The notes: generated from the sequence alone by a model not told the origin. A stretch of DNA of 64,000 nucleotides from JAADFF01 sp013153035 (GCA_026184435.1 CP046447.1), one strand, 5' to 3'; positions 43,978 through 53,532 are shown, counted from the stretch's first letter. Made by a program: numbers and translations.

Positions 43978-45979
43978 CTTTGTACACCTCTAATATAAGT
44001 TTCAGGTTATCTACCGCAAACATAGAGTAGTGTGAGGGACTATGTGAGTGTATAACGCGCAGTGCTTCTTCTAGGGAGAGCCCTTTGGATATGAGATGAT
44101 GAAAATGACATAGCATACCAACGATTTCTGCTTCTCTTGGTATATCACTTCCTTTAAGACCAAATGGACCACCACCTAATGCCTTTTCGTGATGATATTT
44201 GACAATATTGGAAAGATGTGACAAATAGTCAAGTCCGGTAGCTTCAATAAGTTGTGAGCCTAATACGACATGCTTATTGGTATCTATGCCAGAGTTTTGT
44301 CTCTCCTTACCTGTAAGCATGATTTTCCCTATGTCGTGTAAATATAGACCGTATATAAAGTCTTCGGGAATGTCCCCCCATGTTTGCTTGGCTATTATAG
44401 GACTTACTTTTTTCATAAATTCCATGTGTCCTCTGGGTTCAAGATTTATATCTTCAAGGAGTTTTCCCACATGAAATGCTACACTTCTTGCCATGTATCT
44501 CATGTTTCTTGCCTGTGTGACTATCTTTACGAATGAGACAAAGTAATCGAGTATAAGTTGGAGTGCAGTAGTCCACCAATCCCCATGAGGTAGAAAATCC
44601 TTTTTGGTTACCAATATTTTGATATAGCCGTGAGTAAGGCTTCGTGTAAACCAAGTTACATATAGATGCTTAGGTGATATGTATATGCTGTTTTCAGTAG
44701 GGGATGTATCTATCTTCTTTATGAGATTAAACATTTCTATGTCATCTTCTTCGGGATATATCTGAACCCAATCTGACTGCATAGGATAATGCATGGCAAA
44801 TATGTGGCTTGGGCCTAATACTTTCATATTGTCTATAAGCGATTTGATAAAGATATCTATAATGTTTCTCATATCCGTTGTGGCACTAGGACTATCAAAG
44901 TGTGGGGCAGACAGTGTTTTAATAAGTTCTACATGTGTCAGTATTTCTTGATAATGTTTTCCTATTTCTGCTGATGATGCAAATATATTGCCGATGAGCA
45001 TGGCTATATCTATATCTACATCGTCGAATGCTGCGGGAGTTGTAAAATTGTCAATATTGAGAAAGTATTTTACCTTACCGCCTACGATAATAGGAATCCC
45101 TAGTGTTGATTGGGCTCTTTCGATGGCTTTTCCTACCTCTACATCATAGTTGACATTGTCTCTCTTCAAGATTTCCTCATGTCCGAGTATGCGAGGTATC
45201 CCTTGTTTCCACCTGTTTTCACCAAATCCATACCATCTTAGCTGGTGTTCGTAGGGAATAGGAGGTTTTTTCAGTAGTTCCTCACTATATCCCATCACAC
45301 CTATAAATCTGAAACCATCTTCGGTTAGCATTAGCAGTGAGCCATATTCGGCACCTTTGATTGTGTCTTTACATAGATGTAGAGTTTCTTTGGCAAGATT
45401 TACAATGTTGTCTGGTGGATTGTCTGTATGATAAGATGCAAAGTCTGCTATAAGTGTGCTAGATTTTCTAAATTTTTCCATGCGGGCTTTTAGGTATATC
45501 CGTTCGTATATGATGCCAGCCTGTATAACCATTGACCTTAAGGTGGTAATCTCTTTGGGTGTGAAAGGTCTTCCTACCTTAACAGTCATGATGACCAGCA
45601 TCACTTCTCCAGAGCTGTCAAGGAGTGGAATAACGGCATAGTGTTCTCCTTCTTCGTAAGTTCCTACCTCTTTAACGCCTTTGGGGATATCACTTTTCCT
45701 ATTGATAAATAGGGGAACTTTATATTTAATGATATACCCTGTTAGCCCCATATCATCATCGGTATAGTTGTGCTTAAATTGCTCATATATACCATATGTG
45801 TGGGACATGAAAGTTTTTCCTATGTGTTTAATGTGTCTAATGGCGGCAACACCATCGACATCGACAAATTTCGGTATAAGCTCAACAAGAAGAGCCTCTA
45901 TTTCATCAGTGCTCTTTGCTTTCTGCAAGGTCTTGCTGACCTGCGATGTAGCCTCTCTAACGCTTAACCAATCTTCCAT
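43967..45979 (-). CDS. GAF-GAF-HD protein with degenerate HD-GYP motif
   Basis: A 670-residue cytoplasmic protein with two GAF-like domains (about 25-165 and 190-345) and a C-terminal HD domain. HDIGK (near residue 545) and HHEK remain, but the GYP block reads GGGPFGLKG in place of DGSGYPxGLKG, and the usual (V/L)xDxxDA segment reads LCHFHHL, so both aspartates are histidines. Catalysis is doubtful or altered. The ATG directly follows the dnaJ stop. It may pair with the intact HD-GYP protein encoded next. Confidence 0.8.
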   Translation of the reverse strand: MEDWLSVREATSQVSKTLQKAKSTDEIEALLVELIPKFVDVDGVAAIRHIKHIGKTFMSHTYGIYEQFKHNYTDDDMGLTGYIIKYKVPLFINRKSDIPKGVKEVGTYEEGEHYAVIPLLDSSGEVMLVIMTVKVGRPFTPKEITTLRSMVIQAGIIYERIYLKARMEKFRKSSTLIADFASYHTDNPPDNIVNLAKETLHLCKDTIKGAEYGSLLMLTEDGFRFIGVMGYSEELLKKPPIPYEHQLRWYGFGENRWKQGIPRILGHEEILKRDNVNYDVEVGKAIERAQSTLGIPIIVGGKVKYFLNIDNFTTPAAFDDVDIDIAMLIGNIFASSAEIGKHYQEILTHVELIKTLSAPHFDSPSATTDMRNIIDIFIKSLIDNMKVLGPSHIFAMHYPMQSDWVQIYPEEDDIEMFNLIKKIDTSPTENSIYISPKHLYVTWFTRSLTHGYIKILVTKKDFLPHGDWWTTALQLILDYFVSFVKIVTQARNMRYMARSVAFHVGKLLEDINLEPRGHMEFMKKVSPIIAKQTWGDIPEDFIYGLYLHDIGKIMLTGKERQNSGIDTNKHVVLGSQLIEATGLDYLSHLSNIVKYHHEKALGGGPFGLKGSDIPREAEIVGMLCHFHHLISKGLSLEEALRVIHSHSPSHYSMFAVDNLKLILEVYKDGH

Positions 45980-47131
45980 TTATTTCCTTCTTCTAAAGAG
46001 GCCTCCCAGAAAGCCCCCCGCCGAAGAGGACTCACCTCCTGCATCTTCCTCATAAAGTTTTCTTATTTCCTGCAGGAGTTCTTTTTCTTTACCCGATACC
46101 TTATTAGGCAGTTTTGGTACTAAGACGACTTTAAAATCACCTCTTCTGCCGTACCCTCTGGGATAACCCTCTCCGCTTAAAGTAATGACATCGCCAGCCT
46201 GTGAACCGGCCTTGATTTTTATTTCTTTTTCGTCACCTACGGGGGTTTTTACCTTGGACATGCCCCCTAATATCATTATAGGGTATGGAACATAGTGGTA
46301 GGTGATAATGTCATCGCCTTTTATTTCAAAATCACCGGTATCTACAACAATTTCTACGAGCAGATCTCCCGGTGTGCCACCGGGTATTTCTTCCCCTTTA
46401 CCCCTTATGGTGAGAATATCACCTGTTCTTACTCCCGGTGGTATTTCTATTTCTATGTCTTCTATAGTATCTACGATGCCCCTACCGTGACATACAGGAC
46501 ACGGCTCTTCTATGATCTTGCCCGTGCCATGACATGTTGGACATGGTACTGTTGTGGAGAATGTCATAAAACCCATGTTCTGGGTTCGTCTGACATAGCC
46601 TGTACCACCACATGTGGGACAGGTTTTTACCTTGCTTGGGTCTTTGGCACCTGTTCCACCACACTCTTTACATATTGTAGGTCTCTTAACGGTAACCTTG
46701 GTCTTGCCACCCTGTAGAGCCGTCTTTAGAGGTATCTCTACCCTTACCTTAACATTTCTTCCTCTACTGCGACGGGCCTTGGTTCTTCCTGTAGGGGCCC
46801 CACCGAAGAAAGAGCCAAATAGATCGCCAAAGATTTGCGATAAATCTTCGAATCCCCCTGCGCCACCGAATATATCCTCAAAGGTGTATCCCCCTGTGCC
46901 TCCTGGTGAGCCGCTAAAACCTCCCCTTAGCATGGCGTCGTACTGTGCCCTCTTCTTGGGATCGGATAGTACCTGATACGCCTCATTGATCTCTGCCATC
47001 TTCTTGGCTGCTTCTGGATTGTCTTTATTAATATCAGGATGATACTTTTTTACCAGTTCTCTGTAGCGTTTTCTTATCTCCTCTTGTGTTGCGTTTTCTG
47101 GCACACCCAGTATTTCATAGTAGTTTTTCAA
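45980..47131 (-). CDS. dnaJ: Chaperone DnaJ
   Basis: A 383-residue type A Hsp40: J domain with YHPD near 32-35, a Gly-rich segment (GGFSGSPGGTGGYTFEDIFGG), four CxxCxGxG zinc-binding repeats near 150-215 and the two C-terminal substrate-binding domains. It feeds substrates to DnaK and stimulates its ATPase. The start is TTG, with GGAGGTGG upstream. It lies apart from dnaK (49230) and heads a transcript with two signalling proteins. No CIRCE element is seen in the 119-base gap upstream. Confidence 0.95.
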   Translation of the reverse strand: MKNYYEILGVPENATQEEIRKRYRELVKKYHPDINKDNPEAAKKMAEINEAYQVLSDPKKRAQYDAMLRGGFSGSPGGTGGYTFEDIFGGAGGFEDLSQIFGDLFGSFFGGAPTGRTKARRSRGRNVKVRVEIPLKTALQGGKTKVTVKRPTICKECGGTGAKDPSKVKTCPTCGGTGYVRRTQNMGFMTFSTTVPCPTCHGTGKIIEEPCPVCHGRGIVDTIEDIEIEIPPGVRTGDILTIRGKGEEIPGGTPGDLLVEIVVDTGDFEIKGDDIITYHYVPYPIMILGGMSKVKTPVGDEKEIKIKAGSQAGDVITLSGEGYPRGYGRRGDFKVVLVPKLPNKVSGKEKELLQEIRKLYEEDAGGESSSAGGFLGGLFRRRK

Positions 47132-47250
47132 GGGATACCACCTCCATCTTTCATTTTAAACCACTTTCTACTTTCCTTGTTACCAAACATTGTGGCACGT
47201 TATAAGGTTATATAATAAAAATACAACCTAAATGAAAGGAGGTGAAAAGA

Positions 47251-47943
47251 ATGAAAAAGGTTATCTCTGCCGTGGCTATCTTGGTGCTGGTCGTCTCTCT
47301 GTTTGTGCCCACCTACTCGTCACACCACTATATTACCGATGCCGTATCTGCCTACATGTCATGGCGTTTGGGTATGGGCCATATTAGTGATTTGTCGTAT
47401 GATGTTATGGCTCGCTCTGATATTGATGGTAAAACCTATATTGATGTCAAACTCACCTACACGGCATCGGCTGTATCACCGCACAAACTTCCCTTGCTAA
47501 AGATTTATCGCCTGCTGGGACTTGAGATGTTTATGATGAAACCTGCCTTGTCTGTAGTATCTGCTTCAGGTGTAGAAGTTGCCTATCTCACCATTGTTGT
47601 AGATAGCGGTGGTATACAAGACACTCTCGTTGATGGTATTTACAAAGATGGTGTCCCTGTAAAGACCTTGTATGCCTACAGTATCCGTTCCCTAGCAGAT
47701 ATACCCCTGTCATCTGAAGGCTGGCAGGCGGTCATTACATCTTCAGGAGCTGTTCCTGTACCCGGTAGTGGTGCTATGTATGCTTCTGCAGCCCCCTCTG
47801 GTGGCTCTCAGGCATATGCCAAAGTCATAGCTATTTACACCACACATGTGGAAAGGCCACTGCCTTCCGCTGGAGTTATCTATGACATACCAGATAGCCA
47901 TGAAGTGGCACATATGCCACTGTTTATTCCCATGCTTTGTTAG
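47251..47943 (+). CDS. Exported protein of unknown function
   Basis: A 230-residue protein with a signal sequence (KKVISAVAILVLVVSLFVPTYS) and a beta-rich mature part. It ends in a single C-terminal cysteine (FIPMLC). The region near 165-180 is Ala/Gly/Ser-rich. AAAGGAGGTG stands before the ATG at 47251; the GTG at 47242 lies in it. A second exported protein gene follows 24 bases downstream, so both probably share a transcript. I do not recognise the family. Confidence 0.65.
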   Translation: MKKVISAVAILVLVVSLFVPTYSSHHYITDAVSAYMSWRLGMGHISDLSYDVMARSDIDGKTYIDVKLTYTASAVSPHKLPLLKIYRLLGLEMFMMKPALSVVSASGVEVAYLTIVVDSGGIQDTLVDGIYKDGVPVKTLYAYSIRSLADIPLSSEGWQAVITSSGAVPVPGSGAMYASAAPSGGSQAYAKVIAIYTTHVERPLPSAGVIYDIPDSHEVAHMPLFIPMLC

Positions 47944-47967
47944 AAAATATGAAAGGAGGAATGTGTT

Positions 47968-49185
47968 ATGCGTAAGATTACCGTTATTTCTGTTATCATT
48001 ATTGCCGCCTTGTTGGCGGGAGTGTACGTCTACCACTATGTAGGGGAAAATAAAACCTCGGAAAGCACCACATTACCCCTCGTGGGAATCATGAGTGATG
48101 AAAATCTCCTCAAAGTTATTCCCATAGAGATAGATCCTCAGAGAAAAGAAGTTTCATATGGTGATGCTCTGCTATCTATAAAGCCAGGGGCATTGCTGGG
48201 ACTCTATACATCTAGTGGAAAACTATTTGCCTATGTAGATCCTACTATTGATGAGCACTACAAGGTCAGTGGAGATATTTATATACTGGAAAAGTATCAT
48301 CTGCCCAATGCATGTTTACCTGGCGAGATATTTCCATATGCCGGGGGTTTAGGCTATATATGTGGCACCAAGGTGTATCTGTTTGACGGAAAAGAACATG
48401 TACTGCTTTACGATCTTTCCAAAGATACCGATATACTCAGGGTTAATGTGACGGTTAGTGGGGATATGTCTTCAGCCCATGTGTCTGTGCCAGATCACAT
48501 CACCATTGACCATATAAACTATGCAGAGCCTGTGTTAGAGGGTAGCGTGAGGCTTTACTACAACATCTCCTATGACAGACCGGATGGTGTATATGTAGAG
48601 GTAGGCTTTATTGTACTTCCGAAAAAGCCCGGAGAGCCGCTGCATGTAGAAAAATACAACAAGGTTATAACAATGGATGATGCAAAGTATGTATACTTTG
48701 TCTACTACTCAGATGATGATCATGCATGGCATGAACTACGATACAACGCAGATTACTTCAATGTTGCCGATGTGAAAAAGCAGGTGCGTAGAATGATGGA
48801 AGTGGAGAGCAAGATACAGGCAGATTACTATTATGAGATATCTATGGCTGGAAAGATGGTTATGGCTGTGTTTTCTATAAAAAGCCACCAGTGTGATGTC
48901 TTTGATAGAGATAAAGATGATGTGGTAGCCGACCTTAGCATATACAGGCAGTCCCCATTCCTCAGTGGTTTTGTGAATGTGCTGTCAAGTGGAAAAGAAG
49001 GTCCTGTGTACAGGACTTTTCATATAAAGGGATATACTGTCACATGGTATCCTGGATTTATACAGAAAGGGTGCTATCTTATTGAAGACCCAGAGCATAA
49101 AAACCTTGTAAAGGTGGAAAAAGATGGCACATCTTTTCAGATAAGGTTGATGCGAAACATCTTATACATCGTGCCCAGACAGTAA
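47968..49185 (+). CDS. Membrane-anchored extracytoplasmic protein of unknown function
   Basis: A 405-residue protein with an N-terminal signal anchor (RKITVISVIIIAALLAGVYVY) and no lipobox. The body is beta-rich with repeated strand-turn units (KVYLFDGKEHVLLYDLSKD, VTVSGDMSSAHVSVPDH). Its general design, one anchor followed by beta repeats, resembles the protein at 59545, though sequence similarity is not obvious. AAAGGAGGA precedes the ATG; a terminator follows. Function unknown. Confidence 0.65.
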   Translation: MRKITVISVIIIAALLAGVYVYHYVGENKTSESTTLPLVGIMSDENLLKVIPIEIDPQRKEVSYGDALLSIKPGALLGLYTSSGKLFAYVDPTIDEHYKVSGDIYILEKYHLPNACLPGEIFPYAGGLGYICGTKVYLFDGKEHVLLYDLSKDTDILRVNVTVSGDMSSAHVSVPDHITIDHINYAEPVLEGSVRLYYNISYDRPDGVYVEVGFIVLPKKPGEPLHVEKYNKVITMDDAKYVYFVYYSDDDHAWHELRYNADYFNVADVKKQVRRMMEVESKIQADYYYEISMAGKMVMAVFSIKSHQCDVFDRDKDDVVADLSIYRQSPFLSGFVNVLSSGKEGPVYRTFHIKGYTVTWYPGFIQKGCYLIEDPEHKNLVKVEKDGTSFQIRLMRNILYIVPRQ

Positions 49186-49190
49186 AAGTA

Positions 49191-49214
49191 AAGGGGGAGC
49201 TTATGCTCCCCCTT
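49191..49214. terminator. Terminator between the 47968 gene and dnaK
   Basis: AAGGGGGAGC and GCTCCCCCTT arms around a TTAT loop, between convergent genes. Confidence 0.8.
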
Positions 49215-49229
49215 TATGTGTGAGGCTTT

Positions 49230-51095
49230 TTAGAAGTTTGGTGTGCCATCTATGGTGTCATTGTCGTCATCAGAACCAGATGGTCCCTGTCCGCCGTTAG
49301 GTGGTACATCACCACCGCCAAATGGACCTGTACCGGGTGCACCACCGGCACCGTATATGGATTCTCCTATCTTCTTAACCTCTTCAGAGAGCTCTTCCAT
49401 CTTTGCCTTTAGTTTTTCTGTTTCTGCCTGCTGCTTGACGAGCTCCTCAAGTTCATTTACAAGCTTCTCAATACGCTCTTTAATGTCTGCTGGCACTTTG
49501 TCGCCATATTCCTTTAGCACCTTGCGTGTTTCATACACCATCTGATCTGCCTTGTTCAGTGTCTCAACATGCTCAGCCCTCTTTCTATCCTCTTCGGCAA
49601 ATTCTTCTGCCATCTTTCTCATGCGCTCAATCTCCTCTTCAGAGAGGTTCTTAGAGCCTGTGATGGTAATATGCTGAGACTTACCTGTTGCCGTATCCTT
49701 TGCCGTGACTTTCAGTATGCCGTTTTCATCTATCTCAAATGTCACCTCTATCTTGGGCACACCACGGGGTGCTGGTGGGATACCATCAAGTATGAAACGA
49801 CCAAGAGATAGGTTGTCTTTGGCAAACTTTCTCTCACCCTGCACGACATGAACTTCAACCTGTGTCTGGTTGTCGGCAACGGTGGTGAATATCTCACTCT
49901 TCTTCACAGGAATTGGTGTGTTTCTTGGTATGAGAACATGGACAATACCACCAAAGGTCTCAACACCAAGGGACAGTGGTGTAACATCGACAAGCACAAT
50001 ATCTTTCTCCACACTACCCTCAACAATACCTGCCTGTAGTGCTGCACCTATGGCAACAGCCTCCATGGGGTCTACACCACGCTCAATAGATTTGCCGAAA
50101 TAATCTTCAACAAACTTCTGAACAATAGGCATGCGAGTAGGACCACCGATGAGAATGATCTTGTCTATGTCAGCCTTTGTCATACCGGCATCTTTCAGTG
50201 CCTGGTCAATGGGTCCCCTTGTGCGCTCAACAATGGGGGATACAAGGCTTTCCAGTTTTGCCCTTGTCAGTGTCATCTGCAGGTGCACAGGCTGACCATC
50301 TTTCATGGCAATAAATGGCAGGGATATATCGGTTGTGAGGGTAGAAGAAAGCTCGATCTTGGCCTTTTCAACTGCCTCCCTGAGTCTCACCATTGCCATG
50401 TGGTCCTGTCTGAGGTCTATACCGTGCTCTGCTTCAAACTCAGATAGCACATATTCCAGAAGTGCCCTATCCATGTCTCTACCACCGAGCTTGGTATCAC
50501 CGGCAGTAGATAGCACCTGGAATACACCACCACCAAAGTTCATGATGGTAACATCAAGTGTACCGCCACCAAAGTCAAACACGAGAATATTAATGTCATC
50601 GCCCTCTTTGTCAATACCATATGCCAGTGCTGCTGCTGTAGGCTCGTTTAACAGTCTGACAACCTCCAAGCCCGCAATCTTACCGGCATTCTTTGTTGCC
50701 TGTCTCTGTGCATCGTTAAAGTATGCAGGTACGGTAATAATAGCCTTCTCTACAGGCTCACCAAGAAATGCCTCGGCATCTTTTTTTATCTTCTGCAAAA
50801 TAAAGGCAGATATCTGCTCTGGGGTATACTCCTTATCAAATATTTTAATCTTTTTACGGGTACCCATAAGCCTTTTCACACCAGTTACGGTACCCTCAGG
50901 GTTCATGGTTGCCTGTCTGCGTGCAGGTTCTCCAACGAGCACCTGCCCGTCTTTGGTAAATGCCACAACAGATGGCACAGTTTTTCCGTACATTGTAGAG
51001 CCCTCTGCAGAGGGTATGATTGTTGGTCTGCCACCAAGTACAACAGCGGCGGCAGAGTTAGATGTTCCTAAGTCTATACCTATAATTTTTCCCAT
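49230..51095 (-). CDS. dnaK: Chaperone DnaK (Hsp70)
   Basis: A 621-residue Hsp70. GIDLGTSNS at the start, VFDFGGGTLDVTI near residue 180, GGPTRMPIVQ near 320, the VLLVDVTPLSLG-type linker (IVLVDVTPLSLGVETFGG) and a Gly/Pro-rich tail ending DDDNDTIDGTPNF are typical. It folds and refolds proteins with DnaJ and GrpE. The ATG at 51095 follows GGGAGGTGG. A CIRCE-like operator lies 58-84 bases upstream, so HrcA repression is expected. grpE and hrcA are not adjacent. Confidence 0.97.
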   Translation of the reverse strand: MGKIIGIDLGTSNSAAAVVLGGRPTIIPSAEGSTMYGKTVPSVVAFTKDGQVLVGEPARRQATMNPEGTVTGVKRLMGTRKKIKIFDKEYTPEQISAFILQKIKKDAEAFLGEPVEKAIITVPAYFNDAQRQATKNAGKIAGLEVVRLLNEPTAAALAYGIDKEGDDINILVFDFGGGTLDVTIMNFGGGVFQVLSTAGDTKLGGRDMDRALLEYVLSEFEAEHGIDLRQDHMAMVRLREAVEKAKIELSSTLTTDISLPFIAMKDGQPVHLQMTLTRAKLESLVSPIVERTRGPIDQALKDAGMTKADIDKIILIGGPTRMPIVQKFVEDYFGKSIERGVDPMEAVAIGAALQAGIVEGSVEKDIVLVDVTPLSLGVETFGGIVHVLIPRNTPIPVKKSEIFTTVADNQTQVEVHVVQGERKFAKDNLSLGRFILDGIPPAPRGVPKIEVTFEIDENGILKVTAKDTATGKSQHITITGSKNLSEEEIERMRKMAEEFAEEDRKRAEHVETLNKADQMVYETRKVLKEYGDKVPADIKERIEKLVNELEELVKQQAETEKLKAKMEELSEEVKKIGESIYGAGGAPGTGPFGGGDVPPNGGQGPSGSDDDNDTIDGTPNF

Positions 51096-51152
51096 ATGTT
51101 CCACCTCCCATCCACACAAAGTGTGGGTATCTACTTAAAGGATACCACAATA

Positions 51153-51179
51153 TTAGCAATAGTATGAGGAGATTGCTAA
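51153..51179. promoter_or_regulatory. CIRCE-like operator of dnaK
   Basis: TTAGCAATA-N9-GATTGCTAA, a 27-base inverted repeat matching CIRCE (TTAGCACTC-N9-GAGTGCTAA) in length and outer arms but differing at inner arm positions. It starts two bases after the -10 box on the minus strand, the usual place for HrcA repression. Confidence 0.8.
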
Positions 51180-51181
51180 CA

Positions 51182-51211
51182 TATGTAAGTGTAATCCCCT
51201 CTCTTTAACAA
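51182..51211 (-). promoter_or_regulatory. dnaK promoter
   Basis: On the minus strand TTGTTA (51206-51211), 18-bp spacer, TACATA (51182-51187), directly followed by the CIRCE-like element. Confidence 0.5.
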
Positions 51212-51264
51212 GTTGATGTGTATAAAGAACTACTATTTTTCTAATAAATAACCCATGTTTGTTC

Positions 51265-51270
51265 TATAAT
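51265..51270 (+). promoter_or_regulatory. -10 box of the radical SAM gene
   Basis: A perfect TATAAT 33 bases before the GTG start; the -35 region is AT-rich without a clear hexamer. Confidence 0.45.
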
Positions 51271-51303
51271 AGGTAAAAGTGAATATACGAGGAGGCGACC
51301 GCA

Positions 51304-52404
51304 GTGGAATTCGTTGTGGATTTTAGGGGTGAAAAACTTATTCTCACCGATAAACCCGACTTGAAGAAGATATACATTGAGTTCAATAATACCTGTAATC
51401 TCAGTTGTAAGATGTGCTATCGCCAGACATGGAAAGATGATCTGGGTAATATGAGTGATGAAACATTTGACAAACTTATGGAGGATTTGAAGGCTTTTCC
51501 TCATCTAAAAACCGTTGTAGTTGGTGGTATAGGAGAACCTACATTTCATTGGCGTTTCAAGGAGTGGATTCAGAGGTTAGCAGAGAGAGGTTATTACATT
51601 AAAATTACGACCAATGGCACAATGATTACTGACGAGCTGGCAAAGTTTCTTGTAGACCTTCACATTGGAGAGGTTATCATTTCTGTAGATAGTCCTAATG
51701 AGGATATATTTGCCGATATTAGGGGTATCAGTCTGTCTACTGTGTTTGATGCTACAAGGAGACTTCTTGAGTATCGTCGTGAAAAATCCCGTGCTTTTCC
51801 CCGCGTTTTATGGGAAATGGTTATTATGAAGGAGAACTTTGCCCTTGTAGAAGAGGAGATAAAAAAGGCCGGTGAGTTTGGAGTGTCCGGTCTCATACTG
51901 TCCAATGTTATTCCTTTTGCCGAGAGTGTCAAAGATGAGCCTATATATCCTTTGCTTCCCGATGATGCAAGAAAACTAAAGGATAAGATCTATCTGTGGG
52001 GAGCAAAATATGGTGTAAAGGTTGAGATACCTGAGTTTACTGTGAAATCTGAGAGGTATTGTCCATTTGCCCTTGACAAGGCGACGGTAATAGGTTGGGA
52101 TGGCGAAGTTCTTCCATGCTATAGGCTGGCCCACTCATATACTGAATGGATTTTTGGTGAACCTGTTGAAGTACAGCGGTACTCGTTTGGCAATATTATG
52201 AATGAGAGCCTTTATGATATCTGGAATAAGCCTGAGTATAGGCTATTTCGTTTCAAGGTCAACACCTATCAGGTGCCTGACTGTGCCACATGTGATCTCA
52301 AAGGTAGATGTGAGCTGATGCAGACAACCTGGTCTGATTGTTGGGGTAATACCCCATCGTGTAGCTCATGTCTGTGGTATCACAGATTTTCCCTATGCCC
52401 GTAA
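51304..52404 (+). CDS. Radical SAM/SPASM protein, tungsten-cofactor maturase-like
   Basis: A 366-residue enzyme. CNLSCKMC near residue 31 holds the SAM-binding 4Fe-4S cluster, and VVGGIGEPTFHW near 71 is the GGE-type motif. The C-terminal third has a cysteine-rich SPASM-like region (C at CPF, LPCYR, CATCDLKGRC) and ends DCWGNTPSCSSCLWYH...CP, a tail I associate with radical SAM maturases of tungsten-dependent aldehyde:ferredoxin oxidoreductases. No such oxidoreductase is in the window, so the substrate is inferred only. GTG start with GGAGGCGA upstream. Confidence 0.7.
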   Translation: MEFVVDFRGEKLILTDKPDLKKIYIEFNNTCNLSCKMCYRQTWKDDLGNMSDETFDKLMEDLKAFPHLKTVVVGGIGEPTFHWRFKEWIQRLAERGYYIKITTNGTMITDELAKFLVDLHIGEVIISVDSPNEDIFADIRGISLSTVFDATRRLLEYRREKSRAFPRVLWEMVIMKENFALVEEEIKKAGEFGVSGLILSNVIPFAESVKDEPIYPLLPDDARKLKDKIYLWGAKYGVKVEIPEFTVKSERYCPFALDKATVIGWDGEVLPCYRLAHSYTEWIFGEPVEVQRYSFGNIMNESLYDIWNKPEYRLFRFKVNTYQVPDCATCDLKGRCELMQTTWSDCWGNTPSCSSCLWYHRFSLCP

Positions 52405-52458
52405 TGTGCTAATATCTATATAACATTTGTGGTATAAGGGTATAGGGAGGTGTTTGTT

Positions 52459-53046
52459 ATGAAGTGGCGCAGATTATTAACAATATTGGCAGTAGTGGTT
52501 ATAACTGCTGCGGTGGCTTTGTCATTTGTGGGATGTGGTAATAATCAGTCTCAATCTAACAGTAGCGGTGGTACCACAGGTACTACCCAGACTACGAGTA
52601 CCCAGACTGTAGGAACAACAGAAAACTGCCCTCCAGAAAAAGGGCTTGTGATATTTGGTACAGAGGGATGTCCTCACTGCCGTGCTCTCAAGGGTTATGC
52701 TACAGAGGTGTTTGGTAAGAGCGGTATGTGTTTTGTAGAGGTCAATCCCGGTTATGGGGCCACCAAAGATGCCCAGCAGTTCTTTGTCAAGATATACAAA
52801 GAGGCCTATCCGGGTATTCCGGAAAATCAGATGGGTGTTCCCCTGGCATTTTTCTTCTATGGTGGCAATGTTAGAGGTGTGTTTGTAGGCGAGGTAGGGA
52901 CGAAAACCTTGGTGTCACTGGAAAACTTTGTCTCTACATCTACCAAGTCTATTATTGTGTGGAATGGTCAGGCTTATGAGCTGTCGGCAACAGCTGCCCA
53001 GAAGCTTACAGAGGATATTAAGGGTTTCTTCAAGTCTCATAAGTAA
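52459..53046 (+). CDS. Thioredoxin-like lipoprotein
   Basis: A 195-residue lipoprotein: signal peptide, lipobox SFVGC, a Ser/Thr/Gly/Gln linker to about residue 52, then a thioredoxin-like domain with the redox pair GCPHCR near residue 72. The mature domain (KGLVIFGTEGCPHC...MCFVEVN) suggests an extracytoplasmic disulfide or peroxide-handling protein. A GVPLAFFFYGG stretch provides the cis-proline loop. GGGAGGTG precedes the ATG at 52459. The next gene starts nine bases after its stop and is probably cotranscribed. Confidence 0.82.
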   Translation: MKWRRLLTILAVVVITAAVALSFVGCGNNQSQSNSSGGTTGTTQTTSTQTVGTTENCPPEKGLVIFGTEGCPHCRALKGYATEVFGKSGMCFVEVNPGYGATKDAQQFFVKIYKEAYPGIPENQMGVPLAFFFYGGNVRGVFVGEVGTKTLVSLENFVSTSTKSIIVWNGQAYELSATAAQKLTEDIKGFFKSHK

Positions 53047-53055
53047 AGTAGAGTG

Positions 53056-53532
53056 ATGAAAGACTGGTTTTATGTTATAGCCTTTGTCATTCTTGTGGTG
53101 GTGTTTTTCTGGTTAGGAGGGGCTCTTCTTGCCCCTCCTCAACCTTATGAGGGCCATGTGCTTCCTATACAAGATGGTACTATGGCTATTGTGTATGGCA
53201 CTTTACCACCTTTAGATGCCAGCATCACCATAGGTAGTAGTATATGTCTCTCTTCTGTGTTGAAAATGGCATACCCAGAAAATACTCCTACAACCAATGT
53301 GGTGTATGTTCTTGTACATAGAGGTGAAGTTAAGGGAATTATCCCTTATAGGGTGGATAAAGGGATTCTTTCTAAGATTTTCTGGAAAACAAAGATTACC
53401 TATATGTACTATAGGCCTGATAAAGAGGCGTTTGATTATCTGCCTATAGAAAGGGCAAGACAGCTTACAGAAGTTTTATACTCATGTATCAACAAATATA
53501 CCCATAAGGGGAGCCAAGATAATACTAAGTAG
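53056..53532 (+). CDS. Membrane-anchored hypothetical protein
   Basis: A 158-residue protein with an N-terminal membrane helix (WFYVIAFVILVVVFFWLGGALL) and an outer domain containing two cysteines (GSSICLSS and YSCINK). Its position nine bases after the thioredoxin-like lipoprotein suggests it may be a partner or substrate. The ATG at 53056 has only a weak ribosome site, so translation is probably coupled. Its 3' end overlaps the convergent chrA gene by 51 bases. Family unknown. Confidence 0.65.
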   Translation: MKDWFYVIAFVILVVVFFWLGGALLAPPQPYEGHVLPIQDGTMAIVYGTLPPLDASITIGSSICLSSVLKMAYPENTPTTNVVYVLVHRGEVKGIIPYRVDKGILSKIFWKTKITYMYYRPDKEAFDYLPIERARQLTEVLYSCINKYTHKGSQDNTK

